Shown here: piece by piece, positions 1 to 8,568 of the stretch | How the letters are laid out: the number at the start of each line of letters is the position of its first letter | Position numbering within the stretch: position 1 is the stretch's first letter | NCBI RefSeq assembly: GCF_004296935.1 | Contig: NZ_SCVH01000131.1 | Coordinates: forward strand, 1 to 64,000 | Length of the DNA stretch: 64,000 nucleotides | Source of the DNA: Reyranella sp. | Lineage (GTDB): Bacteria; Pseudomonadota; Alphaproteobacteria; Reyranellales; Reyranellaceae | Reading direction: 5' to 3' | Notes under the pieces: generated by a model | What the model saw: only the letters and a program-made list of their open reading frames with translations | Told to the model about the DNA's origin: nothing | Databases searched by the model: none | Made by a program: the position numbers and the translations under genes

Positions 1-1
1 C

Positions 2-1042
2 ACGACCAGCGCTCCCAAGTTCGTGCTGCATCGCCAAGGCGCGATCGCAAGCCACGCCCAGCAGGTGGCACGCGTCTTCGGCTTCACCGCGCCCGACACA
101 CTCTCCCTTTCGATTCTTCCGCTCTGCGGCGTCTTCGGCTTCAACCAGACCCTCGCCACTCTCGCCGCCGGGAAACCCTGCGTGCTGGTCGAATCCTACG
201 AAATCGACGAGATTACCCGCCTGATCGCCCATCATCGGCCGACCACCCTGTTCGGCAGCGACGATATGTATGCGCGCCTGCTCGACCTCGTTCCCGGCGA
301 CAGGCCCTTTCCGTCGATCAAATGGGCGGGCTATGCAGCCTTCAATGCTGCGCTCGGCGCGTTGCCCGAGCAGGCCGAGGCACGCGGGCTCAGCCTGTGC
401 GGTCTCTACGGCATGAGCGAAGTCCAGGCGCTCTATGCGCGTCAGCCGCTCGATGCCGCAGTGGCGCGGCGCAAACTGGGCGGCGGCGTGCCGACGTCGC
501 CCCTCGCCCACGTGCGGGTCCGCGATCCCGAGAGCGGCGTGCTGCTCGGCGCCGGGCAGCCGGGCGCACTGGAATGCGCCGGCCCCTCCTTGATGGTCGG
601 CTACTACGGCAACGATGCAGCGACCGCCGAGACCATCACTGCCGACGGCTACGTCCGCACCGGCGACCTGGCCGAACTCGATGGCGAGGGCGGATTCACG
701 TTCCTCAGCCGCATGGGCGACGTGCTGCGGCTCTCGGGCTTCCTCGTCAATCCACTCGAAATCGAGAGTCACGTTCAATCGATCCCTGGAATCAGTGCCT
801 GCCAAACGATCGCCGTACCGCGATCAGACGGCGTTCGCGCGATTTCCTTCGTCATTCTCGAAGCCGGTGCAGCGCTCGACGAGGCCGGCGTCATCGCCCA
901 CTGCCGACGCGGCCTCGCGAACTACAAGGTGCCGCTGCGCGTGTTTGCGGTCGACGACTTCCCGGTCACACCGTCACCGAACGGACCCAAGATCCAGCGC
1001 GCGAAGCTCAGGGAGATCGCAGAAAGGCTTCTGTCGACCTGA
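2..1042 (+). CDS. AMP-dependent synthetase/ligase, 5'-truncated by the window edge
   Basis: Reading frame is open from base 2 and ends at TGA 1040-1042; 346 codons are visible. The first residues (TTSAPKFVLH) are the end of the adenylate-forming P-loop motif, so the N-terminal third of the enzyme lies outside the window. Further ANL-superfamily motifs follow: GLYGMSE (A5), YVRTGDLAELD (A7 Asp), SRMGDVLRLSGFLVNPLEIE (hinge and A8), and a C-terminal PNGPKIQ with the catalytic Lys. Such enzymes activate a carboxylic acid as acyl-AMP and usually transfer it to CoA. Substrate cannot be inferred. It ends 3 bp before the stop of the convergent methyltransferase gene. Confidence 0.9.
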   Translation, partial: TTSAPKFVLHRQGAIASHAQQVARVFGFTAPDTLSLSILPLCGVFGFNQTLATLAAGKPCVLVESYEIDEITRLIAHHRPTTLFGSDDMYARLLDLVPGDRPFPSIKWAGYAAFNAALGALPEQAEARGLSLCGLYGMSEVQALYARQPLDAAVARRKLGGGVPTSPLAHVRVRDPESGVLLGAGQPGALECAGPSLMVGYYGNDAATAETITADGYVRTGDLAELDGEGGFTFLSRMGDVLRLSGFLVNPLEIESHVQSIPGISACQTIAVPRSDGVRAISFVILEAGAALDEAGVIAHCRRGLANYKVPLRVFAVDDFPVTPSPNGPKIQRAKLREIAERLLST

Positions 1043-1045
1043 CGA

Positions 1046-2254
1046 CTACCACAACTGCTTACTGGCAAGCGCCGCGCCTTGCGCCAGCGTCTCTAGCTTG
1101 GCCCAAGAGATGTCGCGATGAACGCGCCCGCCGAGGCCGCAGTCGGTCGAGGCGATGACGCGCTCGCGGCCGACCAGTTTGGCGAAGCGGCCGATGCGTT
1201 CGGCCACCAGTTCGGGATGCTCGACGACATTGGTCGCATGGCTCACCACGCCCGGTAGAATCAACCTGTCGTCGGGCAGCTTGGTGTCCTGCCATACCGA
1301 CCACTCATGCTCGTGCCGCACGTTGCCGGCTTCGAACGAATAGGCGCCGGCGTCGATCGCCAGCATCACCTCGACGATGTCGCGCATGGCGATGTCGGTG
1401 GTGTGCGGGCCATGCCAGCTGCCCCAGCAGAGGTGGAAGCGGACGCGATCCTTCGGCAATCCACGCAACGCATGGTTCAGCGCCTCGACCTTGGGCATGG
1501 TGAACTTGCGATACTCCTCCGCGGTCGGCTCGGGATTGATCTGGTCGAAATTCTCTGCGATCGCCGGATCGTCGATCTGCAGGATCAGACCGGCTTCGAT
1601 GATCGCCTTGTACTCCTCGCGCATGGCGTCGGCGCAGGCGAACACGAATTCGTCGTCGCTCTTGTAGAAGGTGTTGCCGATGCGCGCGCAGCTCGCCGGA
1701 CCGATCGAGGTCATGAAACCCTCGCTTGTCCCCGACGCCGCGAGTGCGGCCTTGAAGTTGGCGATGTCGGCGGTGATCGCGGCATGGCCGGTGTATTTGA
1801 GTGGCCCGACGCAGACCGGCCAATCGGTGGCGCGCGGACCAGTGGTGATGCCCGACTCGGGATCGGCGTAGGCGGCGGCGAATTTCAGCCGATCGCGACG
1901 GTCGCCGAAGCTCGACAGCACGGTGTTTCCCGGGCTCGAGCGCCGCACGGGAAACTGATAGAGGCTGAGCCCGCGCACTTGCAGGTTGCCCAACCGCTGG
2001 AATGAGTAGCTCCACCAGGCGCGGTAGTTGACCTTGCTGCCCATCGACTTGCCGTATTCGCCGTCGCCGGGCACGGCGATGCCGGCCGCCACCTGGCGGC
2101 GGACGACGTCGACCACGGATTGCGCCAGTTCCTTCTGGAAGCCGGCCTCGTCGACCGTGCCGGCCTCACGCCGGGCGTTGGCCTCGATCAGCTCGTCGGG
2201 CCGCGGCAGTGAACCGGCGTGGCTGGTCAGGATGCGATCGCTGCTATGTCTCAT
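1046..2254 (-). CDS. Cobalamin-independent methionine synthase II-like methyltransferase (MetE C-terminal family)
   Basis: 402 aa, about half the length of MetE, corresponding to the catalytic C-terminal barrel alone. It starts with a typical SHAGSLPRP motif and retains probable zinc ligands in HLCWGSWHGPH and STDCGLGG, with GEYGK and FEAGNVRHEHEW between. Family members use a methyl donor and a thiol acceptor; stand-alone versions often act in catabolism or demethylation rather than methionine synthesis. It lies 2 bp downstream of the enoyl-CoA hydratase gene on the same strand, so the two are co-transcribed. True substrate unknown. Confidence 0.85.
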   Translation of the reverse strand: MRHSSDRILTSHAGSLPRPDELIEANARREAGTVDEAGFQKELAQSVVDVVRRQVAAGIAVPGDGEYGKSMGSKVNYRAWWSYSFQRLGNLQVRGLSLYQFPVRRSSPGNTVLSSFGDRRDRLKFAAAYADPESGITTGPRATDWPVCVGPLKYTGHAAITADIANFKAALAASGTSEGFMTSIGPASCARIGNTFYKSDDEFVFACADAMREEYKAIIEAGLILQIDDPAIAENFDQINPEPTAEEYRKFTMPKVEALNHALRGLPKDRVRFHLCWGSWHGPHTTDIAMRDIVEVMLAIDAGAYSFEAGNVRHEHEWSVWQDTKLPDDRLILPGVVSHATNVVEHPELVAERIGRFAKLVGRERVIASTDCGLGGRVHRDISWAKLETLAQGAALASKQLW

Positions 2255-2256
2255 GG

Positions 2257-3057
2257 TCAGCGCCCCTTGAACGGCTTCGGTTCGCGTTTCTCGCTAAAGG
2301 CCCGAGCGGCTTCCTGGAAATCCTCGGTGAGATAGAGCCGCTCCGGCGCCGTCTGGAACATGACTTCCCGACTGAGGCGGTCCATGTACCAGCGCCGCAT
2401 GCGCACGGTGGAGCGCACGCTGAGTGGCGGGTTCTTGATCACGTCGCGCGCCAGATCGCGCGCCACGTCGAGATACTTGCCCTTGGCGGCTACGCGATTG
2501 ATCAAATTGGCTTTGAACGCTTCCTCGGCGGTGAAGAAACGCCCAGTGAGCGCTGCCTCCATGGTAAAGGCGCCGCCACCGCGATAATGCATCAGGGCCC
2601 AGTACTTCCCGGCACCGAGACCACGCGAGGTCTCGGTGACCTGGAATTTGGTTCCCTCCTCGGCCACGACCAGATCGCACTCCAGGACGATGCCGACGGA
2701 CAGTCCCAGCACATAGCCGTGTGCGGCGGCGATCACCGGCTTCCAGTTCACCGCCTTGGTCAGGAGATCGGAGGAATGCGTGCCACGTCCCTGCGGTCCG
2801 CCCAGCCTGAGGAATTCCTCGCGGCTGCGAAGCTGGCGCTGCTGAACGTCGGCGCCACTTGAAAAGGCGCGGCCGCGACCGTTCAGGATGGCGATCTGTG
2901 CCGCGTCGTCCATGTCGAAGCGGTGCAGCGCGTCCGAAAGTGCGCCCACCAACTCGTCGCTGAAGGCATTCAGTTTCTCGGGGCGATTGAGAGTCAGGGT
3001 GACGATCGCGCCTTCGCGCGCATAGTCGACGAGGGAGCCCGATTTGGTGCCGGTCAT
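2257..3057 (-). CDS. Enoyl-CoA hydratase/isomerase family protein (crotonase fold)
   Basis: 266 aa. VTLTLNRPEKLNAFSDEL and AFSSGADVQ give the crotonase oxyanion-hole regions; HGYVLGLSVGIVLECDLVVAEE is the second conserved helix/strand. I chose ATG 3057 over an upstream in-frame start at 3090 because GGAGGAAACG sits just before it. Members hydrate or isomerise CoA thioesters. First gene of a two-gene unit with the MetE-like methyltransferase; divergent from the RidA gene across 80 bp. The ribosome-binding site has a 10-base match to the loop complement of the sRNA candidate at 22.8-22.9 kb. Confidence 0.88.
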   Translation of the reverse strand: MTGTKSGSLVDYAREGAIVTLTLNRPEKLNAFSDELVGALSDALHRFDMDDAAQIAILNGRGRAFSSGADVQQRQLRSREEFLRLGGPQGRGTHSSDLLTKAVNWKPVIAAAHGYVLGLSVGIVLECDLVVAEEGTKFQVTETSRGLGAGKYWALMHYRGGGAFTMEAALTGRFFTAEEAFKANLINRVAAKGKYLDVARDLARDVIKNPPLSVRSTVRMRRWYMDRLSREVMFQTAPERLYLTEDFQEAARAFSEKREPKPFKGR

Positions 3058-3137
3058 TGTTCGTTTCCTCCGACCGAGACCATTTGCCAACGCTGGCGGA
3101 AATGCAATGCTCCCGGCCCTTCCAAGGGAGAGAAACG

Positions 3138-3524
3138 ATGGCCAAGCGCAAGAGTGTCAACTACCCCGGCTACAGCCACCAGAACCCAATCCCCAATGCC
3201 AGCCGGATCGGCAACATCCTGATGTCGAGCATCATGAATGGGACCGAACCGGGCACGCGCATCGCTCCGCCCGATCTCGCCGGACAGGTCACCAACATCT
3301 TCAAGCACATCCGCCTGTGCGTCGAGGCGGGTGGCGGCACGGTCGACGACATCATCAAGATCAATTTCTGGATGAAACAGCCCTCGACCGGCCGCGCGGC
3401 CCTGAACGAAGAATGGGTGAAGATGTTCCCGGATGCGGCTTCACGGCCGGCCCGTCACACCCTATCGCTGGCAGCCGACAGCGCACACCTCGTTACGTGC
3501 GACTTCACGGCCGTGATCGACTGA
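3138..3524 (+). CDS. RidA/YjgF/Rid family protein
   Basis: 128 aa. Start ATG 3138 follows GGGAG with proper spacing; the longer open frame upstream lacks homology. The YPGYSHQNPIPNASRIGN start, LAGQVTNIFKHIRLCVEAGGGTVDDIIKI core and late SRPARHTLSLA are typical of the Rid family, which hydrolyses reactive imine/enamine intermediates or acts as a paralogous deaminase. Cytoplasmic, normally trimeric. Which Rid subfamily it belongs to cannot be set from motifs alone. Confidence 0.85.
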   Translation: MAKRKSVNYPGYSHQNPIPNASRIGNILMSSIMNGTEPGTRIAPPDLAGQVTNIFKHIRLCVEAGGGTVDDIIKINFWMKQPSTGRAALNEEWVKMFPDAASRPARHTLSLAADSAHLVTCDFTAVID

Positions 3525-3534
3525 CGTCAAGCCC

Positions 3535-4308
3535 CTAGCGCGACGGCAACCGTAAAGCCTCGACCTGGGCGCCGACGAACATCTGCGGCTGCGAGGGCGG
3601 CCGCATGCCCATGCGGCGTTCGAGACCCTCGACGCAGGAACGCGTGGCGACGGCCAGCTCGCGCCATGTGGTGGCACTGTCGAACTGCTGCAGTAGGCAC
3701 TGGTCGTAGTAGGTGTACTGATCGCCCGTGCCGCAGCCGAAGCTCGTGCGGTCCGTCGCGGCCGCGGTCAGAATCACGCGATTGGGCTTGCGCATATCGG
3801 GCGTCAGGAAGGTCCCGCTATGGCAGGCCGACACCACGACCACGGTCGGCACCGAGCCGCAGCCCACGCTCAGCACCCGATCGAGCGAGCCAGGATCGAA
3901 CAGCCTGCGATCCGTCCGCAGAAAGAACCCCTTCTGCTCGCCATGGCTGGTGACGAAGACGAGACAGGCGTCGCCGCCTCCGGCGCGCAACGCGGTCGCC
4001 ACGTTGGCGACGCTCGCAAGCCGTGCCGGTGTGGTACGCCCGGCATCCGAGGAATAGACCGAGATGTCAGTTACGCCATGCGCCACGAGCTTCTCGCGCA
4101 ACGACTGGACGCCGTTGTCGAAAGCCGGGCTGTTATTGTCGCCGGCGATCAGTACCGCGCGCCAGCGTCCAGCCGGCACGGCACCTTTGCTTGGTGCAGC
4201 CGCGATGGCCGTGCTGCGGCTGCTGGGCGGCGGCGTGTTCGTCGCCTCCGGCGTACAGGCAGAGGCGAAGACGAATGCCAGGGCAAGTGTCGCCAAACGT
4301 ACGAACAT
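3535..4308 (-). CDS. Caspase/legumain-like (peptidase C13-type) lipoprotein
   Basis: 257 aa. The N-terminus has a hydrophobic signal ending FASAC (Cys18, probable lipidation site), then a Pro/Ser/Ala linker to about residue 48. The rest has the caspase-haemoglobinase fold signature: WRAVLIAGDNN strand, LVFVTSHGEQKG with a candidate catalytic His122, and VVVVSACHSGTF with a candidate nucleophile Cys162. Peptidase C13 relatives in bacteria are envelope proteins of unknown substrate. It is a single gene, convergent with ridA (10 bp between stops) and 30 bp upstream of the TetR gene stop. Peptidase activity is inference from the dyad. Confidence 0.75.
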   Translation of the reverse strand: MFVRLATLALAFVFASACTPEATNTPPPSSRSTAIAAAPSKGAVPAGRWRAVLIAGDNNSPAFDNGVQSLREKLVAHGVTDISVYSSDAGRTTPARLASVANVATALRAGGGDACLVFVTSHGEQKGFFLRTDRRLFDPGSLDRVLSVGCGSVPTVVVVSACHSGTFLTPDMRKPNRVILTAAATDRTSFGCGTGDQYTYYDQCLLQQFDSATTWRELAVATRSCVEGLERRMGMRPPSQPQMFVGAQVEALRLPSR

Positions 4309-4338
4309 GCCCGGATACTCCAGTATTCTTGGGCTTAA

Positions 4339-4992
4339 TTAAGGCCGGGCCCCGACCGCCCGCAGCGCCATGTCGGCGTAGAGGCGGGACATCTCCTCCT
4401 CGGCGATCTGTCCGCCGGGGCCATACCACATGGAAACATGTGTCCACTGGTCAAGCAACGCCATGGCGATGGCCTTGAGATCCTGGCGACCGCCGGTCAA
4501 TGGCGGATCGAACAGCCCACTCTCCACTCCCTGCCTGAGGATCGCGACGACAACGTCGCGAATGGCGCGGCGGCTGCGGCGGATATCGGCGACGCGCGCC
4601 GCATCGAGCCAGCCGATCTCGCGGTTGGCGACCAGGGCTTCCACCCGGAGCCGGCAATGCCGCATGACATAGACGCGCACGAACGCTGCCAGTTTGGCGC
4701 GCGGGTCATCGCCCGCGCCGGCCACCGCCTGCTGGCATATCCGCTCGAGTTCGCCCTGGGTCGAGGCGATGATGTCATGCAGCAGCTCGTCCTTCGACTT
4801 GAAGTGATTGTAGAGCGCCCCCTGTGTCAGCCCGCAGGCCTTCATGATGTCGCGGACCGTCACCACCGGGTAACCGCGTTCGGCGAACTGCTGGAACGCC
4901 GCGGCGCGGATCGCCTCGATCGGCGGTCGCTGTTCGCGCTCGGCGGCAACGGGCACCGCGGCGGCCGTCCGCACGGGCTTGCGCTTGGTCAT
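4339..4992 (-). CDS. TetR/AcrR family transcriptional regulator
   Basis: 217 aa. IRAAAFQQFAERGYPVVTVRDIMKACGLTQGALYNHFKSKDELL (residues about 28-72) is a canonical TetR helix-turn-helix; the C-terminal ligand domain is not diagnostic. Start ATG 4992 follows GGAGGAACGAG. It overlaps the stop of the upstream kinase gene by 4 bp (ATGA), so the two are translationally coupled. It probably controls acyl-CoA or aromatic metabolism genes nearby, inferred only from the common pairing with ACAD10-type kinases. Confidence 0.9.
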   Translation of the reverse strand: MTKRKPVRTAAAVPVAAEREQRPPIEAIRAAAFQQFAERGYPVVTVRDIMKACGLTQGALYNHFKSKDELLHDIIASTQGELERICQQAVAGAGDDPRAKLAAFVRVYVMRHCRLRVEALVANREIGWLDAARVADIRRSRRAIRDVVVAILRQGVESGLFDPPLTGGRQDLKAIAMALLDQWTHVSMWYGPGGQIAEEEMSRLYADMALRAVGARP

Positions 4993-6035
4993 CTCGTTCC
5001 TCCGCCGATGCTTTCGACGATCTTCCAGCCGAGTTCGGCCGCCGGACGCACCAGCTTTCCGGAATCCGCGGCGCGAACGTTCGACGCCGTGCCGTCGAGT
5101 GACCGGGCATAGACGCCTTGGCGTATGCACGAAACGCGAAACAGGTTGTAGGCCATGTAGAAGTCCCAGAGCGCGGGGTCGGGCACGGACCGCTTCGAGA
5201 GGCCGCAGTAGTAGGACACCATCTCGCGCTCCGTCGGCAGCCCGAGCGCTTCGAGATCGTGGCCACCGAGGCCACCCCAATCCTTGGGCGTGCGCCACAG
5301 CATGCAGAGATACGAGAGTTCGGCCAGCGGATCGCCCAACGTCGAGATTTCCCAGTCGATGATGCCGAGCACCCGCGGCTGGGTGGCATGGAAGATCATG
5401 TTGTCGAGCCGATAGTCACCATGGACCAGCACCGTCTCGGCATCGGCAGGCAGGTGTGCCGGCAGCCATTCCAGCAGCTTGTCCATAGCCTCGATCGCTT
5501 CGGTCTCGGAGGCCTTGTACTGCTTGCCCCAGCGGGAAATCTGGCGTGCGACGTAGCTGCCGGGGCGGCCGAAGTCGGCAAGGCCCAACGCCGCATAGTC
5601 GACCGCATGGAGCCTTGCCAGCGTCTCGAATTTGGCCCGATAGATAGCCAATCTCCCTTCCTTCGGCACTTCCGGCAGGAGCGGATCCCACAGCACGCGG
5701 CCGTCACAGTACTCCATGATGTAGAAGGGAGTGCCGACCACGCCCTCATCTTCGGACAGGGCAAAGGCCCGGGGCGTCGGCACATCGGTCTTGTTGAGGG
5801 CGGCAATCACCCGAAATTCACGGTCGACTGCGTGGGCCGACGGCAGGAGCTTGCCCGGCGGCTTGCGGCGCAGCACGTAGTGCCGCCCGGCACCATCCGT
5901 CAGGCGGTAGGTCGGGTTCGACTGGCCACCGCGGAACTGCTCCGCCCGCACTGGCGGCACGAAGCCATCTACGTGAGAGGCCATGAACCGGCCAAGCGAT
6001 TGCTCGTCGAATCGGTGCTTCGCCTGCACCTCCAT
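4989..6035 (-). CDS. APH-fold phosphotransferase family protein (ACAD10/11-type kinase domain)
   Basis: 348 aa from ATG 6035; a TTG at 6068 preceded by AGGGG would add 11 residues and cannot be excluded. GGQSNPTYRLTDG is the glycine-rich loop, HGDYRLDNMIFH the Brenner-type catalytic loop, and GIIDWEISTLGDPLAEL the metal-binding Asp region. Bacterial ACAD10/11-like members are linked to phosphorylation of hydroxyacyl substrates and acyl-CoA breakdown rather than antibiotic resistance. Translationally coupled to the TetR gene downstream. Confidence 0.85.
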   Translation of the reverse strand: MEVQAKHRFDEQSLGRFMASHVDGFVPPVRAEQFRGGQSNPTYRLTDGAGRHYVLRRKPPGKLLPSAHAVDREFRVIAALNKTDVPTPRAFALSEDEGVVGTPFYIMEYCDGRVLWDPLLPEVPKEGRLAIYRAKFETLARLHAVDYAALGLADFGRPGSYVARQISRWGKQYKASETEAIEAMDKLLEWLPAHLPADAETVLVHGDYRLDNMIFHATQPRVLGIIDWEISTLGDPLAELSYLCMLWRTPKDWGGLGGHDLEALGLPTEREMVSYYCGLSKRSVPDPALWDFYMAYNLFRVSCIRQGVYARSLDGTASNVRAADSGKLVRPAAELGWKIVESIGGGTR

Positions 6036-6068
6036 CGTGCCGATGTAATCTGCGCCTTTACGTGCCAA

Positions 6069-6595
6069 TAACTGCCCCTGAACGGTCGTTCATTTGGCAG
6101 GGAGTTTGCTCGTCCGTCGGAGCGCACGCAATATCGACCAATGGGGAGTCTGCGTGGCTGTCCCGCTCGCAATAGTGTCGAGGGCGAGGTCATCGCGGGT
6201 GACCGGATGAACTAGATCCGCCTCGTCTCTAGGCATCGATGGCGGAACTTTGAGCACTTCATCTGCTACCCCTCAATCTCCAATTCCAGCAAAGAGGCCA
6301 TTGGCACACCCGGCCGATCGGTCGATGCGCCAGGCGGTGGCGCCCTGTTCTGCTTGGTGGTGCTGCCGCTGCCCGCGCTCTTTGTCGCGCCCGTCGCGAC
6401 ACGCCAGGCGGCTCGTGCACCCGGCGCGCTGATCGTTGGCTCTTTGTCTCACCGCCACCGCCGTGCGGCTATTGCAGCGCTCCTGAACTTGGGGCTTGGG
6501 CAAAGAGGTAAATTCGTGTTTATCTAACCCTCGTACAGGCTCGGGGGTTCGAGCCCAACGATACATTGAAGACTACGCGTTTCTGGGAGGCGTCG
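6069..6595. other. Non-coding stretch upstream of tctB
   Basis: No convincing gene. One frame is open from about 6216 to the TAA at 6525-6527 but has no good start or recognisable domain. GGCTCG (6538-6543) and CGAGCC (6550-6555) form a 6-bp hairpin with loop GGGGTT about 40 bases before the tctB start; its GGTTCGAGCC resembles a tRNA T-arm, but no tRNA can be folded around it. The region probably holds the promoter for the TTT operon. Confidence 0.4.
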
Positions 6596-7045
6596 TTGAA
6601 TCGATTCCTGAGCAAGGACTTTTTGTCCGGGCTGATGTTCATTGGCTTCGGCTTGGTGGCCCTCTATTTCGGCCAGAAGCTGGCGCTCGGCACGACGGTG
6701 CGCATGGGGCCGGGCTACGTGCCGCGCATGCTGGCGCTGATCATGATGAGTCTTGGCGGGGTGATCTGCGTGGTCGCCCTGGTCGCCGGCGCCGAACCGG
6801 TCGAGAAGCCAAAGTGGAAGCCGATCACCCTGGTGACCATCGGCATCATCTGCTTCGCCCTGCTGTTTGAACGCGCCGGCCTGCTGCCGGCGCTGGTCGT
6901 GCTGATCCTGATCGCCTCGCTCGCCGGTGAGGAGTTCAAGCTGAAGGAAGTGCTCGCCAACATGGTCGTTCTGGCGATCGTATGCACCCTCGTCTTCAAG
7001 GTCGGGCTCGGGATGAATATCACCATCCTGCGCGGAGTGTGGTGA
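6596..7045 (+). CDS. tctB: Tripartite tricarboxylate transporter TctB family subunit
   Basis: 149 aa from TTG 6596, chosen because GGGAGG lies 5 bases upstream; another TTG at 6566 has no ribosome-binding site. Four hydrophobic segments (about 8-28, 45-65, 75-105, 115-135) and the KDFLSGLMFIGFGLVALYFG opening with GTTVRMGPGYVPRML fit TctB, the small membrane subunit of TTT secondary carriers. One base separates it from tctA. The usual periplasmic receptor gene tctC is not adjacent. Confidence 0.88.
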   Translation: MNRFLSKDFLSGLMFIGFGLVALYFGQKLALGTTVRMGPGYVPRMLALIMMSLGGVICVVALVAGAEPVEKPKWKPITLVTIGIICFALLFERAGLLPALVVLILIASLAGEEFKLKEVLANMVVLAIVCTLVFKVGLGMNITILRGVW

Positions 7046-7046
7046 G

Positions 7047-8549
7047 ATGGATCTCCTAGACAACCTGGCCCTTGGCTTCAGCGTCGCCTTCAGTTTCCAG
7101 AATCTCCTGTATGCCCTTCTGGGATGCATGCTCGGCACGCTGATCGGGGTTCTCCCCGGCATCGGTCCCGTGGCGACCATCGCCATGCTGCTGCCGATCA
7201 CCTTCCACCTGCCGCCGGTCGCCTCGCTGATCATGTTGGCCGGCATCTACTACGGCGCGTCTTATGGTGGTTCGACGACGTCGATCCTGGTCAACTTGCC
7301 AGGCGAAGCGGCGTCAGTCGTGACCTGCCTCGACGGCTATCAGATGGCGCGCAAGGGGCGCGCCGGTGCGGCGCTGTCGATCTCGGCGGTCGGCTCATTC
7401 TTCGCCGGCACTGTGGGCACCGTCATCATCGTCATGTTCGCCGAACCGCTGACGCGCATGGCGCAGAAATTCGGCCCCGCCGATTACTGCGCCTTGATGG
7501 CGCTCGGACTCGTCGCTGCTGTCGTATTGGCCAGCGGCTCGGTCCTGAAGGCCATCGCCATGGTTTTCCTCGGCCTGCTGTTCGGTCTGGTGGGCACCGA
7601 CGTCAACACCGGCGCGCAGCGCTTCACCTTCGACATCCCGGAGCTCAGCGACGGTATCGATTTCGCGCCGATCGCCATGGGCCTGTTCGGCATCGCCGAG
7701 ATCGTGGTCAACCTCGAACGACATTTGACGCGAACGGGCACCATCAAGGTGGGCTCGCTGTGGCCGACGCGCGAAGAGACCAGGCGGTCGATTCCGGCCA
7801 TCCTGCGCGGCACCATGCTCGGCGCCGCACTTGGTGTGCTGCCAGGCGGCGGACCGACGCTGGGCGCCTTCTCGGCCTATACGCTCGAGAAGAAGCTCTC
7901 CAAGAACCCGGGCGAGTTCGGCAAGGGCGCCGTCGAAGGCGTGGCCTCACCCGAGGCGGCCAACAATGCCGCGGCCCAGACCTCGTTCATTCCCATGCTG
8001 ACGCTCGGCATTCCCTCCAATGCCGTGATGGCGCTGATGGTCGGCGCCATGATCATCCAGGGCATCCAGCCCGGGCCCGAGGTCATGACCAAGAAGCCGG
8101 ATCTGTTCTGGGGCATGATCGCCTCGATGTGGATCGGCAATGCCATGCTGGTGGTCATCAACCTGCCGATGATCGGCATGTGGGTGAAGCTGCTGACCGT
8201 GCCCTACCGCTTCCTCGCCCCGGCGATCCTGCTGTTCTGCTGCATCGGCGCCTACAGCCTGCAGAACAGTACCTTCCACGTCCTGCAGGTCGCAGCCTTC
8301 GGCGTGCTCGGCTACATCTTCGCCCGCCTCGGCTGCGAGGGTGCACCGTTCCTTCTGGGCCTCGTGCTCGGTCCGCAGATGGAGGAATACTTCCGGCGCG
8401 CCATGCTGCTGTCGCGCGGCGATGCGATGGTGTTCCTCGAGCGGCCGATCAGCCTCGGCCTGCTCATCACCACGGCCCTGCTGCTGGTGCTGATGGCCCT
8501 GCCCAGTATCAAGAAAGCGCGCAAGGAGGCCTTCCAAGAGGAAGGCTGA
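7047..8549 (+). CDS. tctA: Tripartite tricarboxylate transporter permease TctA
   Basis: 500 aa, the standard TctA length, about 12 membrane segments. Diagnostic stretches are GVLPGIGPVATIAMLLPITF, GIYYGASYGGSTTSILVNLPGE, GVLPGGGPTLGAFSAY and EGVASPEAANNAAAQTSFIPMLTLGIPSN. It forms the substrate channel of a TTT carrier with TctB, importing a carboxylate captured by a periplasmic TctC-type receptor. Begins 1 bp after tctB; the HMG-CoA-lyase-family gene follows after 19 bp. Confidence 0.95.
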   Translation: MDLLDNLALGFSVAFSFQNLLYALLGCMLGTLIGVLPGIGPVATIAMLLPITFHLPPVASLIMLAGIYYGASYGGSTTSILVNLPGEAASVVTCLDGYQMARKGRAGAALSISAVGSFFAGTVGTVIIVMFAEPLTRMAQKFGPADYCALMALGLVAAVVLASGSVLKAIAMVFLGLLFGLVGTDVNTGAQRFTFDIPELSDGIDFAPIAMGLFGIAEIVVNLERHLTRTGTIKVGSLWPTREETRRSIPAILRGTMLGAALGVLPGGGPTLGAFSAYTLEKKLSKNPGEFGKGAVEGVASPEAANNAAAQTSFIPMLTLGIPSNAVMALMVGAMIIQGIQPGPEVMTKKPDLFWGMIASMWIGNAMLVVINLPMIGMWVKLLTVPYRFLAPAILLFCCIGAYSLQNSTFHVLQVAAFGVLGYIFARLGCEGAPFLLGLVLGPQMEEYFRRAMLLSRGDAMVFLERPISLGLLITTALLLVLMALPSIKKARKEAFQEEG

Positions 8550-8568
8550 CGCCCGGAGGAGGCCCGCC

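Noticed and set aside
6531-6560. tRNA-like GGTTCGAGCC motif
   Set aside because: No acceptor, D or anticodon arms can be paired around it; treated as a simple hairpin.
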